Source: Streptomyces sp. RKAG293 (GTDB lineage: Bacteria > Actinomycetota > Actinomycetes > Streptomycetales > Streptomycetaceae). Taken from it: 64,000 nt of DNA. This document shows positions 56,540 through 64,000 of this stretch, in pieces; position 1 is the first letter of the stretch; the number at the start of each line of letters is the position of its first letter. A program made the position numbers and the translations under genes. The DNA is taken from the NCBI RefSeq assembly GCF_023701745.1, contig NZ_JAJOZB010000001.1, positions 3,540,501-3,604,500 of the forward strand, read 5' to 3'. The notes under the pieces are model-generated. The model saw only the letters and a list, made by a program, of their open reading frames with translations. It was not told the DNA's origin and made no database searches.

Positions 56540-57991
56540 TCAGTCGCAGACGGTGGCCGCCGCGGGCAGCCTGCCCTCCAGCAGGAAACCGTCGACGGCT
56601 TCCGTCACGCAGGTGCTGTGCGCGAAGTAGGCACCGTGGCCCTGTCCGTTGAACGTCAGGACCGGGCTCCCGTTGCCCAGCGCGTCGCTCATCCGCCGGG
56701 CGTTCGCGTACGGCGTCGCCGGGTCGCCCTTCGTGGACACCAGCAGCGCCTTGGGGGCATCCACCGCCCTGACGTCGCGTGAGGTGTTGTCCCCGGCGGA
56801 CGGCCAGCCGGCGCAGGCCAGCATCGAATCGGCGATGGCCCGGCCGAACACCGGCGACGCGGCGGCGAACGCCGCCCCGGCCGCCGCCACCTGACCGGCC
56901 GTGTAGCGGTCGGAGGTGTCCCGGCAGTCCACGGCCAGCTTCGCCACCGCGTAGTTGGTCCGCCCCGGATCGCTCCCGTCGGACGGGTTCCGCCGCCGGA
57001 CGTCCGAGCCCCCGTCCTGCGCGAGCAGCAGCAACGGCTCGCCGTCGCCGGCCCGCAGGGCGGCGAGTGCCTCGCTCAGCACCGGCCAGGAGTCCGCGCT
57101 GTACAGGGCCGTCTGCAGCGCCGCCAGGTACTCGTCCTGGCCGAGGTCCCCGACGGCGGTCCGCAGCGGGTCGTGCGCGAGCCGCTCGCTCCGGTCCGCC
57201 AGTCCTGCCATCCGTGCGCGCTGGTCGGCCCCCTCGATCGGGCACGCCTTCCCCTGCGCCGCGCAGTCCTTGACGAACGCCTCCAGCGCGCGCTGGAACG
57301 CGGCCGCCTGACCGAGCGCCACCCGCTCGCTGTCGGACGCCGGATCCTCCACCCCGTCCAGCACCAGCCGTCCCGCGCGGTCGGGGAACTGGTGCGCGTA
57401 CACCGCGCCCAGCTTGGTCCCGTACGAGAAGCCCAGGTAGTCGAGCTTCTCGTCACCCAGCGCCGCCCGCATGACGTCCAGATCGCGCGACACGTTCGTC
57501 GTCCCGATCCACGGCAGGATCCTGCCGGAGCGCTGCCCGCACTGCCCGGCGAGCCGCCGGACCTGCTCGATCAGCTCCCCCTCCGCGGGCGGCGGCTCAC
57601 CGCAGTCCACCGGCACACTGCGGCCCACCCCGCGCGGATCGAACCCGATCAGGTCGTACCGGGTGTTGAGGACCGCCAGGTCCGTACCGGCCCGGCCCGC
57701 GAGCGTGTCGATCCCGGAGACCCCGGGGCCGCCGAAGTTCACCGGCAGGGAGCCGATGCGGTCACCGGGGCCGGTGGCGGGGTAGCGCGACAGCGCGATG
57801 TCGGCGGTGCCGCGGGAGGGCGTCGCGTAGTCCAGCGGCACCACGATGCTGCCGCACTGCATGCCGTCGGCCGCGCATGCGGACCAGGTGATCCGCTGCG
57901 CGTAGAACCGCGTCAGATCCGGCTGCGCCGGGCCTCCGACCAGCACCAACGCCGTCGTCGACCCCACCGCCAACCACAACCCGAGCCCCAT
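56540..57991 (-). CDS. Exported alpha/beta-hydrolase, tripeptidyl aminopeptidase-like
   Basis: The 483-aa protein has an N-terminal hydrophobic signal or anchor (residues 1-20), the oxyanion region NFGGPGVSG, the catalytic Ser in GFSYGT, Asp in KGDPATP and His in GQGHGAYF, with four or more Cys. This is the Streptomyces SlpD/SlpE/Tap-like family of secreted aminopeptidases. ATG 57989-57991 is the only start, as an in-frame TAG lies 9 nt upstream. Simple CAGTCGGT-type repeats lie at and beyond its stop. It is divergent from lysX. Confidence 0.9.
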   Translation of the reverse strand: MGLGLWLAVGSTTALVLVGGPAQPDLTRFYAQRITWSACAADGMQCGSIVVPLDYATPSRGTADIALSRYPATGPGDRIGSLPVNFGGPGVSGIDTLAGRAGTDLAVLNTRYDLIGFDPRGVGRSVPVDCGEPPPAEGELIEQVRRLAGQCGQRSGRILPWIGTTNVSRDLDVMRAALGDEKLDYLGFSYGTKLGAVYAHQFPDRAGRLVLDGVEDPASDSERVALGQAAAFQRALEAFVKDCAAQGKACPIEGADQRARMAGLADRSERLAHDPLRTAVGDLGQDEYLAALQTALYSADSWPVLSEALAALRAGDGEPLLLLAQDGGSDVRRRNPSDGSDPGRTNYAVAKLAVDCRDTSDRYTAGQVAAAGAAFAAASPVFGRAIADSMLACAGWPSAGDNTSRDVRAVDAPKALLVSTKGDPATPYANARRMSDALGNGSPVLTFNGQGHGAYFAHSTCVTEAVDGFLLEGRLPAAATVCD

Positions 57992-58050
57992 CCCGCCAAC
58001 CTAAACGCCCCCACGGGCCCCCGCACGCCGGGCGAAGGCAGACCCGAACG

Positions 58051-58258
58051 CCAGCCCGGCGCCTGAGGCCCACCCCCAGCCCGCCCGGCGCTTGAAGGCC
58101 GTTCCCCTCCCCCGGTCCGCCCGGCGCTTGAGGCCACCCCCAACCTGCCCGCGCCTGACACCCTCCCCAGCCCGCCCCGCGCTTGAAGACCGTTCCCCAC
58201 CCCCAGCCCGGCCGGCGCTTGAGGCCACCCCCAGCCCGCCCGGCGTTTGAGGGCACAG
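58051..58258. repeat. Seven-unit degenerate tandem repeat upstream of lysX
   Basis: About seven imperfect copies of a 28-36-nt unit around the core CCCGGCGCTTGAGG fill the divergent region between the peptidase and lysX. Cores begin near 58055, 58085, 58110, 58149, 58176, 58211 and 58239. Units are joined by C-rich spacers. The remaining parts of the 369-nt gap (57992-58050 and 58259-58360) show no other clear feature. Confidence 0.75.
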
Positions 58259-58360
58259 GGCGGGCGGGTGGGGGAAGCCCGGTGCCGGACCGGGCTCCGG
58301 TGGGGGCTCCGGCGGCGGCGTCCCGGTTGCGGAAAGCCGGGGGACGACCAGCATGGTCGT

Positions 58361-61300
58361 ATGGAGGAACCCCGCTGGAAGCGCTCGGTACCGGGGTGGT
58401 TCGGGGAGTTCTTCGCCTCACTCGCCATCTTCTGCGCCGTCCTCGCCGTAGTCGGCCCCCTGCACCGTCTCCTCGAACCCGTGCGCCGCTGGGTGGAGAT
58501 CCTGACGGTGCCGGCGTCCGCGAACCTCGCCTACGCGGCGTTCCTGATGCTGCTCGCCGGCGCGCTGGCCGCGCGCAAGCGGGTGGCGTACTGGATCGTC
58601 GTGGTGTTCCTCGGGCTGACGGTCCTGGCGAACGTGGTGCTGATCGTCTTCTCGGAGTGGAGCGCCATCCCGGCGCTGGCCATCACCGGCGCCGCGCTCG
58701 CCGCGCTGGTGCTGGCGCGCGGCGAGTTCTCCGCGCGGGTGCGCAAGGGCGCGTTCTGGCGGGCGCTGCTGGTGCTGCTGGTGGGCCTGGTGATCGGCGT
58801 CCTGGCCGGCTGGGCGCTGCTGTCGGTGTTCCCCGGCACGCTGGTCGGGAAGGACCGGCTGCGGTGGGCGGTCAACCGGGTGGTCGGTGGCGTCAACGAC
58901 CTGCCGGCCGGCATCGGTCATCCGCCCTTCTGGACCAACTTCTGGCTCGGTCTGTTCGGCGCGCTCGCGCTGCTCGCCGCCGCCGCCACGCTGTTCCGCT
59001 CGCAGAAGGTCGAAGCGGCGCTGCACGGCGACGACGAGCCGCGGATCCGCGCCCTGCTGGCGAAGTACGGGGAGCAGGACTCGCTCGGCTACTTCGCCAC
59101 CCGGCGGGACAAGTCGGTGGTCTTCTCGCCCAGCGGGAAGGCCGCCGTCACCTTCCGCGTCGAGGTGGGCGTCTGTCTGGCCAGTGGCGATCCGCTGGGT
59201 GACACCGAGGCGTGGGGGCCCGCCATCGAGGCGTGGCTGGAGCACGCGGCGCAGTACGGCTGGGTGCCGGCGGTGATGGGCGCGGGCGAGGAGGGCGCGA
59301 AGGCGTACTCCCGGGCCGGGCTCGGTGCGCTGGAACTGGGCGACGAGGCGGTGCTGGAGGTCGGTGGCTTCGATCTGGGGGGCCGCGAGATGCGTGGCAC
59401 CCGGCAGGCCGTCAACCGGGTGCGGCGCACCGGTGCGACGAGCCGGATCCGCCGGCACCGCGAGCTGTCGCCTGACGAGTTGCACGAGGTCGTGGCACGG
59501 GCGGACGCCTGGCGCGGCACCGATACCGAGCGCGGGTTCTCGATGGCGCTGGGCCGGCTCGGCGACCCGGCGGACGGCGACTGCCTGCTCGTCGAGGCGC
59601 TGGACGACGCGGGACAGGTCATCGCGCTGCTGTCGTTCGCGCCCTGGGGCCGGGCCGGGGTCTCGCTGGACGTGATGCGGCGCGATCCCGCCGCCCCCAA
59701 CGGGATCATGGAGTTCATGGTGACGGAGCTGGCGGCGCAGTCGCCCCGGCTCGGCATCCGGCAGATCTCGCTGAACTTCGCGGTCTTCCGCTCGGTCTTC
59801 GAGGAGGGCGCGAGGATCGGCGCGGGCCCGGTGCTGCGGCTGTGGCGGCGGCTGTTGCTCTTCTTCTCCCGGTGGTGGCAGCTGGAGGCCCTGTACCGGT
59901 CGAACGTGAAGTACCAGCCGGAGTGGTATCCGCGCTTCCTCTGCTACTCCGAGGCGAAGGACCTGGCCCGTATCGGTCTGGCGTCCGGAATCGCCGAAGG
60001 CTTCGTGGAGATGCCGCGGCTGCGCTTCTGGCGGGACCGGAACGTGGGGCAGGGACCGGCCGCGCTGCCCGCGTTCGTCGAACTGGAGGAGGCCTCGGCG
60101 GCCGCCGCCGACCTGTCGGCGGCAGCGGCGGGACCGGGCCGGACTGCCGGCTCCGGGCGCCCGGAGCAGGTACGCGTCAGGCTGCGGAAGCTGGAGCGGC
60201 TGCGGGACGCCGAGACCGACCCGTACCCGCCCGGCATCGTGCCCACGCACACCCTGGCGGCCGCGGCGGCGGCGCCCGCCGGCACCGAAGTACGGCTGTC
60301 CGGACGGGTGTTGCGGTTGCGCGACCACGGCGGCGTGGTCTTCGTGACGCTGCGGGACTGGTCGGGCGATCTGCAGATCCTGCTGGGCCGTGACCACTTC
60401 ACCGCCGAGGGGATGCGGGCGTTCGGCTCCGACGTCGACCTGGGCGACCTGCTGGACTTCGATGCCGTGATGGGCGCGAGCCGGACCGGCGAGGTGACCG
60501 CCGACGCGTCCACCTGGCGGCTGAGCGCCAAGTGCCTGCACCCGCTGCCCGACAAGCGGCGCGGCCTGACCGACCCGGAGGCCCGGGTCCGGCAGCGCTA
60601 TCTCGACCTGGTGGTCCGGCCCGAGGCCCGCGACGTGCTGCGGGCCCGCAGCGCCGCGGTGCACTCGGTGCGCGAGTCACTGGTGGCCCGCGGCTATCTG
60701 GAGGTCGAGACGCCGATGCTGCAGCCGGTGCACGGCGGCGCCAACGCCCGCCCGTTCACCACCCACATCAACGCCTACGACCTGGACCTGTATCTGCGCA
60801 TCGCCCCGGAGCTGTATCTCAAACGGCTCTGCGTCGGCGGTGTCGAGAAGGTCTTCGAGCTCGGCCGCACCTTCCGCAACGAGGGCGTGTCGTACAAGCA
60901 CAACCCCGAGTTCACGATGCTGGAGGCGTACCAGGCCTACGCCGACTACGACTCGATGCTCGACCTGACCCGCGAACTGATCCAGCAGGCCGCGACCGCC
61001 GCCAACGGCTCGCAGACCGCCCGCCGGGACGGCGGCGACGTCGACCTGTCCGGGCTGTGGCCGGTGCGGACCGTCAACGACGCGATCTCGCAGGCGCTCG
61101 GCGAGGAGGTCACCGCCGACACCCCGCCCGACGTGCTGCGGCGGCTCTGCGACCGCGCGGGCGTCCCGCACACCCCTGCCGACGGGCGCGGCGACATCGT
61201 GCTGGAGATGTACGAGCGGCTGGTCGAGGAGCGCACCACCGTCCCGACGTTCTACAAGGACTTCCCGCTGGACGTCTCCCCGCTCACCCGGCAGCACCGC

Positions 61301-61597
61301 GTCGACCCCCGGCTCGCGGAACGCTGGGACCTGGTCGCGTACGGCACCGAGCTGGGCACCGCCTACACGGAGCTCACCGACCCGGTCGAGCAGCGCCGCC
61401 GGCTCACCGAGCAGTCGCTGCTCGCGGCGGGCGGCGACCCCGAGGCGATGGAACTCGACGAGGACTTCCTGACCGCCCTGGAGTACGCGATGCCGCCGAC
61501 CGGGGGGCTGGGCATCGGCGTCGACCGCCTGGTGATGTTCCTTACCGGCCGGTCGATCCGCGAAACCCTGCCGTTCCCCCTGGTCCGCCGCCGCTGA
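58361..61597 (+). CDS. lysX: LysX: lysyl-phosphatidylglycerol synthase fused to lysyl-tRNA synthetase
   Basis: The 1078-aa fusion has six or so membrane helices (residues 10-220), the DUF2156 aminoacyl-PG synthase domain (about 230-560: LGYFATRRDKSV, SLNFAVFRSVFEE, YQPEWYPRFL), a linker, an OB-fold anticodon-binding domain (about 640-740) and a class II lysyl-tRNA synthetase core (FRNEGVSYKHNPEF; GIGVDRLVMF). It makes Lys-tRNA and passes lysine to phosphatidylglycerol, giving resistance to cationic peptides in related actinobacteria. ATG 58361 begins MEEPRWKRS; the ribosome site is weak. Confidence 0.94.
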   Translation: MEEPRWKRSVPGWFGEFFASLAIFCAVLAVVGPLHRLLEPVRRWVEILTVPASANLAYAAFLMLLAGALAARKRVAYWIVVVFLGLTVLANVVLIVFSEWSAIPALAITGAALAALVLARGEFSARVRKGAFWRALLVLLVGLVIGVLAGWALLSVFPGTLVGKDRLRWAVNRVVGGVNDLPAGIGHPPFWTNFWLGLFGALALLAAAATLFRSQKVEAALHGDDEPRIRALLAKYGEQDSLGYFATRRDKSVVFSPSGKAAVTFRVEVGVCLASGDPLGDTEAWGPAIEAWLEHAAQYGWVPAVMGAGEEGAKAYSRAGLGALELGDEAVLEVGGFDLGGREMRGTRQAVNRVRRTGATSRIRRHRELSPDELHEVVARADAWRGTDTERGFSMALGRLGDPADGDCLLVEALDDAGQVIALLSFAPWGRAGVSLDVMRRDPAAPNGIMEFMVTELAAQSPRLGIRQISLNFAVFRSVFEEGARIGAGPVLRLWRRLLLFFSRWWQLEALYRSNVKYQPEWYPRFLCYSEAKDLARIGLASGIAEGFVEMPRLRFWRDRNVGQGPAALPAFVELEEASAAAADLSAAAAGPGRTAGSGRPEQVRVRLRKLERLRDAETDPYPPGIVPTHTLAAAAAAPAGTEVRLSGRVLRLRDHGGVVFVTLRDWSGDLQILLGRDHFTAEGMRAFGSDVDLGDLLDFDAVMGASRTGEVTADASTWRLSAKCLHPLPDKRRGLTDPEARVRQRYLDLVVRPEARDVLRARSAAVHSVRESLVARGYLEVETPMLQPVHGGANARPFTTHINAYDLDLYLRIAPELYLKRLCVGGVEKVFELGRTFRNEGVSYKHNPEFTMLEAYQAYADYDSMLDLTRELIQQAATAANGSQTARRDGGDVDLSGLWPVRTVNDAISQALGEEVTADTPPDVLRRLCDRAGVPHTPADGRGDIVLEMYERLVEERTTVPTFYKDFPLDVSPLTRQHRVDPRLAERWDLVAYGTELGTAYTELTDPVEQRRRLTEQSLLAAGGDPEAMELDEDFLTALEYAMPPTGGLGIGVDRLVMFLTGRSIRETLPFPLVRRR

Positions 61598-61703
61598 TCT
61601 GCGGATATACCGGCCCTAGGGGGATACGGGACGGCCGGACATTGGCCGAACGGACGAGGGCGCCGGCCGGGGGCTGCCCTTACGGTGGGAGCACGGGACG
61701 TAC

Positions 61704-61734
61704 GGAGGGCCGGTCCGGAGCGGACCGGCCCTCC
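61704..61734 (-). terminator. Terminator of the permuted tRNA unit
   Basis: A perfect 14-bp stem (61704-61717 with 61721-61734, one more pair outside) with a 3-nt loop. It lies 12 nt downstream of the 5'-half of the tRNA-like sequence on the minus strand, and could also stop plus-strand read-through from lysX. Confidence 0.8.
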
Positions 61735-61746
61735 GACGACACGAAC

Positions 61747-61826
61747 TAGCGAGTGGGTCGCTCTACCGATGAGCTACGGCCCCGTGCGTGGAGCCGGCTG
61801 GATTCGAACCAACTTCTCCCCACTCT
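61747..61826 (-). tRNA. Circularly permuted tRNA-Ala-like gene (3' half before 5' half)
   Basis: On the minus strand the order is: anticodon 3' strand TGGGG (61822-61818), variable AGAA, T-arm GTTGG-TTCGAAT-CCAGC, acceptor 3' strand CGGCTCC plus A73 (61789), a 5-nt linker CGCAC, then acceptor 5' strand GGGGCCG (61783-61777), U8 A9, D-arm GCTC-ATCGGTA-GAGC, G26, ACCCA and CTCGC. The acceptor strands pair at all seven positions, with G3:U70. U33 and anticodon CGC follow in the 5' half. The anticodon stem pairs across the two ends (7-bp GAGTGGG/CCCACTC). Anticodon and G3:U70/A73 both point to alanine. Whether it is processed or charged is unknown; a decayed pair of tRNA fragments is the alternative. 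Confidence 0.75.
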
Positions 61827-61832
61827 TCAAAA

Positions 61833-61860
61833 ATCATAACAACCACCCCATTTTCCGCAA
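61833..61860 (-). promoter_or_regulatory. Promoter of the permuted tRNA unit
   Basis: On the minus strand, TTGCGG (61860-61855), a 16-nt spacer and TATGAT (61838-61833) form a near-consensus promoter in an AT-rich patch. Transcription would begin at about 61825-61827, inside the anticodon loop and just before the TGGGG strand of the anticodon stem. Confidence 0.65.
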
Positions 61861-61905
61861 TTCGGACAACGCGGTACGGGGCCTGGCATCGATGGAGGTA
61901 CAACC

Positions 61906-62781
61906 GTGGCGCTGAGCAGCGCGAAGAAGACGACCGCCACCGCTCTGGGGATGACGCTCGCCGGCGCCGCCCTGGCGGCCTGCGGCGCCCAGCAGGGCGC
62001 CCAGCAGGGCGCCCGCACGGCGCCCGTCTCCGCCCCGTCGCCTGCTCCGTCCTCCGCCACGATCCCCCATCAGACCCGGACGGGCACCCCACCCGCCCCG
62101 TCCTCGCGGCCCGCGTCACCGCCCGCCTCGTCCTCGCCGACCACCCCGACCGACGACGCGCCCGGCGGCACCCGCGTGAGCCGGGAGATACAACACGGCC
62201 TGGAGAACGGCGGCAAGGCGGTGGCCCTGACCTTCGACGACGGCCCCGACCCGCGCTGGACGCCGCAGATACTGGCGCTGCTCGCCCGGCACCACGCGAA
62301 GGCCACCTTCTGCGAGATCGGCCCGAACGCCCAGGCCCACCCCGCCGTCGTCCGGCAGATCACCGCGGCCGGGCACCGGCTGTGCGACCACTCGGTGCAC
62401 CACGACGAGCACCAGAGCGCCAAGTCCGCCGACTACAACACGCACGAGATCCTGGACGCGCGCCAGGAGATCGCCACCGCGGCCGGCCCCGGCGCCGAAG
62501 TGCCGTACTACCGGGCGCCCGGCGGCGACTTCAAGCCATGGATACGGGAGATAGCCGCCGGCCACGGAATGCGCCCGCTGGGCTGGACCTCCGACTCCGA
62601 CGACTGGAAGCGCCCCGGTACGGCCGCGATCATGCGCCACATCAACGCCAACCTCAGGCCCGGCGCGATCGTGCTGATGCACGACGGCGGCGGCGACCGC
62701 ACCCAGACGGTGCAGGCGCTGTCCCGGCTGCTGGACCAGCTCGACGCGCAGCACTACACGTACAGCTTCCCCGGGCGCTGA
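61906..62781 (+). CDS. Polysaccharide deacetylase lipoprotein
   Basis: The 291-aa protein starts at GTG 61906 with GGAGGT 6 nt upstream. Its signal peptide ends in a clear lipobox LAAC (Cys26), followed by QQGAQQGA and a Pro/Ser spacer. The NodB domain has VALTFDDGPDPRW (catalytic Asp and metal Asp), HRLCDHSVHHDEH (metal His residues), YRAPGGDF and VLMHDGGGDR. It should remove N-acetyl groups from peptidoglycan or chitin oligomers on the outer face of the membrane. Confidence 0.92.
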   Translation: MALSSAKKTTATALGMTLAGAALAACGAQQGAQQGARTAPVSAPSPAPSSATIPHQTRTGTPPAPSSRPASPPASSSPTTPTDDAPGGTRVSREIQHGLENGGKAVALTFDDGPDPRWTPQILALLARHHAKATFCEIGPNAQAHPAVVRQITAAGHRLCDHSVHHDEHQSAKSADYNTHEILDARQEIATAAGPGAEVPYYRAPGGDFKPWIREIAAGHGMRPLGWTSDSDDWKRPGTAAIMRHINANLRPGAIVLMHDGGGDRTQTVQALSRLLDQLDAQHYTYSFPGR

Positions 62782-62922
62782 CAGCTTCCCCGGCCGCTGA
62801 CCTTCCCGCCGACCGTCCCGCTGACCTTCCCGCTGCGTTCCCGCCGACGTTCCCCGCCGGGGACCCGGGGGCGCGGTAGCGTTCGAGAGGCGTTTCCCGC
62901 TCTCTCTTGGAGGCTTGTGACC

Positions 62923-63354
62923 ATGGCAACCACCCGCACCGCGACCACCCAGTGGAAGGGCGCCCTCCTCGACGGCTCCGGCACCGTCTCCCTCGACACC
63001 TCCGGTGTCGGCACCTACGAGGTCTCCTGGGCCTCGCGCGCCGAGGTGGCCAACGGCAAGACGAGCCCCGAGGAGCTCATCGCGGCCGCGCACTCGTCCT
63101 GCTTCTCGATGGCCTTCTCGCACGCCCTCGCCGGCGCGGGCACTCCGGCGGAGCTGCTCCAGACGCAGGCCGACGTCACCTTCCAGCCGGGCGAGGGCAT
63201 CACCGGCATCGTCCTGTCCGTGAAGGGCACCGTGCCGGGCATCACCGCCGAGGCGTTCGAAGCCCTCGCCCAGGACGCGAAGGCCAACTGCCCGGTCAGC
63301 CAGGCCCTCGCCGCGGTGAAGAACATCACCCTCAAGGCCGAACTCCTCGCCTGA
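62923..63354 (+). CDS. OsmC-family peroxiredoxin
   Basis: The 143-aa protein has the OsmC/Ohr fold and two reactive Cys: AAAHSSCFSMAF (peroxidatic) and NCPVSQALA (resolving). It reduces organic hydroperoxides with thiols. ATG 62923 follows GGAGG; GTG 62917 is in frame but too close to that site. It is a monocistronic unit. Confidence 0.94.
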   Translation: MATTRTATTQWKGALLDGSGTVSLDTSGVGTYEVSWASRAEVANGKTSPEELIAAAHSSCFSMAFSHALAGAGTPAELLQTQADVTFQPGEGITGIVLSVKGTVPGITAEAFEALAQDAKANCPVSQALAAVKNITLKAELLA

Positions 63355-63445
63355 CACCGGCTCTCCGCCCGGACCCGCCCCGGCGCGGTGCGCCGGCTCT
63401 CCCCCTCCCGAGAGCCGGTGCGCCCCGCCGGTGCCGGTCCAGGGG

Positions 63446-64000
63446 TCAGTGGCGGGTCACCCGGACCTCCCATTCGCCGGCGGAGTCACGGCCCAGCACC
63501 CGGACCGTGAGGCCCGCGGCAGGGTCGTTGAAGACCTCGCCCACGCGGAAGGGCGCGTCGTTGAGGGAGTTGAACGATCCGCTGCTGAAGTCGCAGGCGC
63601 TGCTGGTGGGATGGGCGTCCCGTACGGTCACCGGGCCGGCGCCGGAGTCGATGTCGGTACGGACCTGGTAGACGAGTACGCCCTCGCGGCAGGCCTCAGC
63701 GTCGTTGCCCGACGCCTGCCGGGCCTCGATCACATAGGCGCGGGTCCGCCCGTACGGAACGACAACGGCCTTGCGGCCACCTGTCAGTGACACGGCGCGC
63801 AGCGCGTACGTCCATTCGCCGCGCACCGAGGCGCAGGCGATCTGGGTGTCGTCCAGCCAGCCGAGCCGCCATTTGTGCCAGGCGAGCAGGTCGCCGCCCA
63901 GACCCCAGTCCAGGGACATGCTGTCCCACTGGCCCGCCAGGGTGTCGGTGCGCTGGAAGTCGTCGGAGGCGTAGAGGTCGGGCAGGCCGAAGGCGTGGCC
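63446..64000 (-). CDS. M6-family secreted metalloprotease, C-terminal part (partial)
   Basis: The last 184 codons of a minus-strand gene that enters from the right edge. The fragment begins GHAFGLPDLY, the downstream part of the zinc site of M6 (immune inhibitor A-like) proteases, where HExxH lies just outside the window, and continues WDSMSLDWG, the usual Met-turn region. The C-terminal sequence has two Cys pairs (TQIACAS, EACREG, SACDF) and ends VRVTRH. It is presumably an extracellular protease. Confidence 0.85.
   Translation of the reverse strand, partial: GHAFGLPDLYASDDFQRTDTLAGQWDSMSLDWGLGGDLLAWHKWRLGWLDDTQIACASVRGEWTYALRAVSLTGGRKAVVVPYGRTRAYVIEARQASGNDAEACREGVLVYQVRTDIDSGAGPVTVRDAHPTSSACDFSSGSFNSLNDAPFRVGEVFNDPAAGLTVRVLGRDSAGEWEVRVTRH

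Noticed and set aside
61747-61826. Attachment site scar of an integrative element
   Set aside because: No integrase, excisionase or other element genes and no direct repeat of the tRNA 3' end were seen nearby; it cannot be fully excluded.
61741-61830. Reading the tRNA-like halves as the ends of two separate tandem tRNAs
   Set aside because: It would require two tRNAs truncated at matching anticodon positions with only a 5-nt gap; full acceptor pairing, cross-pairing anticodon strands, one promoter and one terminator fit a single permuted gene better. It is kept as the main alternative.
61704-61860. Permuted (two-piece) tmRNA
   Set aside because: G3:U70 fits, but the unit has a normal D-arm, a full anticodon arm with U33 and no room for a tag reading frame.

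Overview
The window is high-GC actinomycete chromosome, almost certainly Streptomyces. It has GTG and TTG starts with strong GGAGG sites, 4-bp stop/start overlaps, rare TTA codons, an AdpA (BldH) regulator followed by oligoribonuclease, a CebR/CebEFG/BglC cellobiose locus, a class F sortase and a LysX-type synthetase. The gene order resembles the SCO2769-SCO2800 stretch of S. coelicolor as I remember it; no database search was possible. No CRISPR array, insertion sequence, integrase or prophage was seen, so this looks like core chromosome.

Layout. 1-7.3 kb: start of an ABC transporter (minus), then a minus-strand set of sodium:solute symporter, ureohydrolase and ThDP enzyme, a divergent PucR regulator and a conserved protein. 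7.3-9.2 kb: NarL-type two-component pair. 9.2-17.8 kb: acyl-CoA metabolism, with thioesterase, acyl-CoA dehydrogenase and TetR regulator (minus) divergent from an accD1-accA1-HMG-CoA lyase-acdH operon for branched-chain acyl-CoA (leucine) breakdown. The shared promoter region holds a twin palindromic operator. 17.8-22.7 kb: secreted hexosaminidase, GlmS-type enzyme and a universal stress protein. 22.7-25.8 kb: a nearly 1-kb non-coding leader, adpA with two TTA codons, orn and tRNA-His. 25.9-32.2 kb: cebR and cebEFG-bglC with CebR operators. 32.3-38 kb: CBM2-GH18 chitinase, an OmpR-type two-component system, a secreted protein, a spermidine-synthase-like protein and a small conserved protein. 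38-42.3 kb: XRE-TPR regulator, histidine phosphatase, TetR and a PAP2 membrane protein. 42.3-46.4 kb: an overlapping operon of a RecB/Cas4-type Fe-S nuclease, an unknown protein and an Upf1/Dna2-type helicase. 46.5-50.3 kb: small conserved proteins, tRNA-Lys, class F sortase and a membrane-anchored esterase. 50.3-61.6 kb: three proteins with MprF-type (DUF2156) aminoacyl-phospholipid synthase domains, the last being LysX, plus a secreted wall-protein candidate and an exported peptidase. 61.6-64 kb: a permuted tRNA-like transcription unit, a polysaccharide deacetylase lipoprotein, an OsmC protein and the end of an M6 metalloprotease.

The most striking feature is at 61.70-61.86 kb on the minus strand. 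A promoter-like sequence is followed by the 3' half of a tRNA, a 5-nt linker, the 5' half of the same tRNA and a strong hairpin. The halves pair over all seven acceptor positions, include G3:U70, and give a CGC anticodon, so the unit reads as a circularly permuted tRNA-Ala. The second is the split Dna2-like nuclease/helicase operon.

Links between genes: cellobiose import and cleavage (CebEFG, BglC) sit beside chitin/N-acetylglucosamine functions (GH20, GH18) that carry DasR-like sites. AdpA and two TTA-containing genes tie the region to developmental control by bldA.
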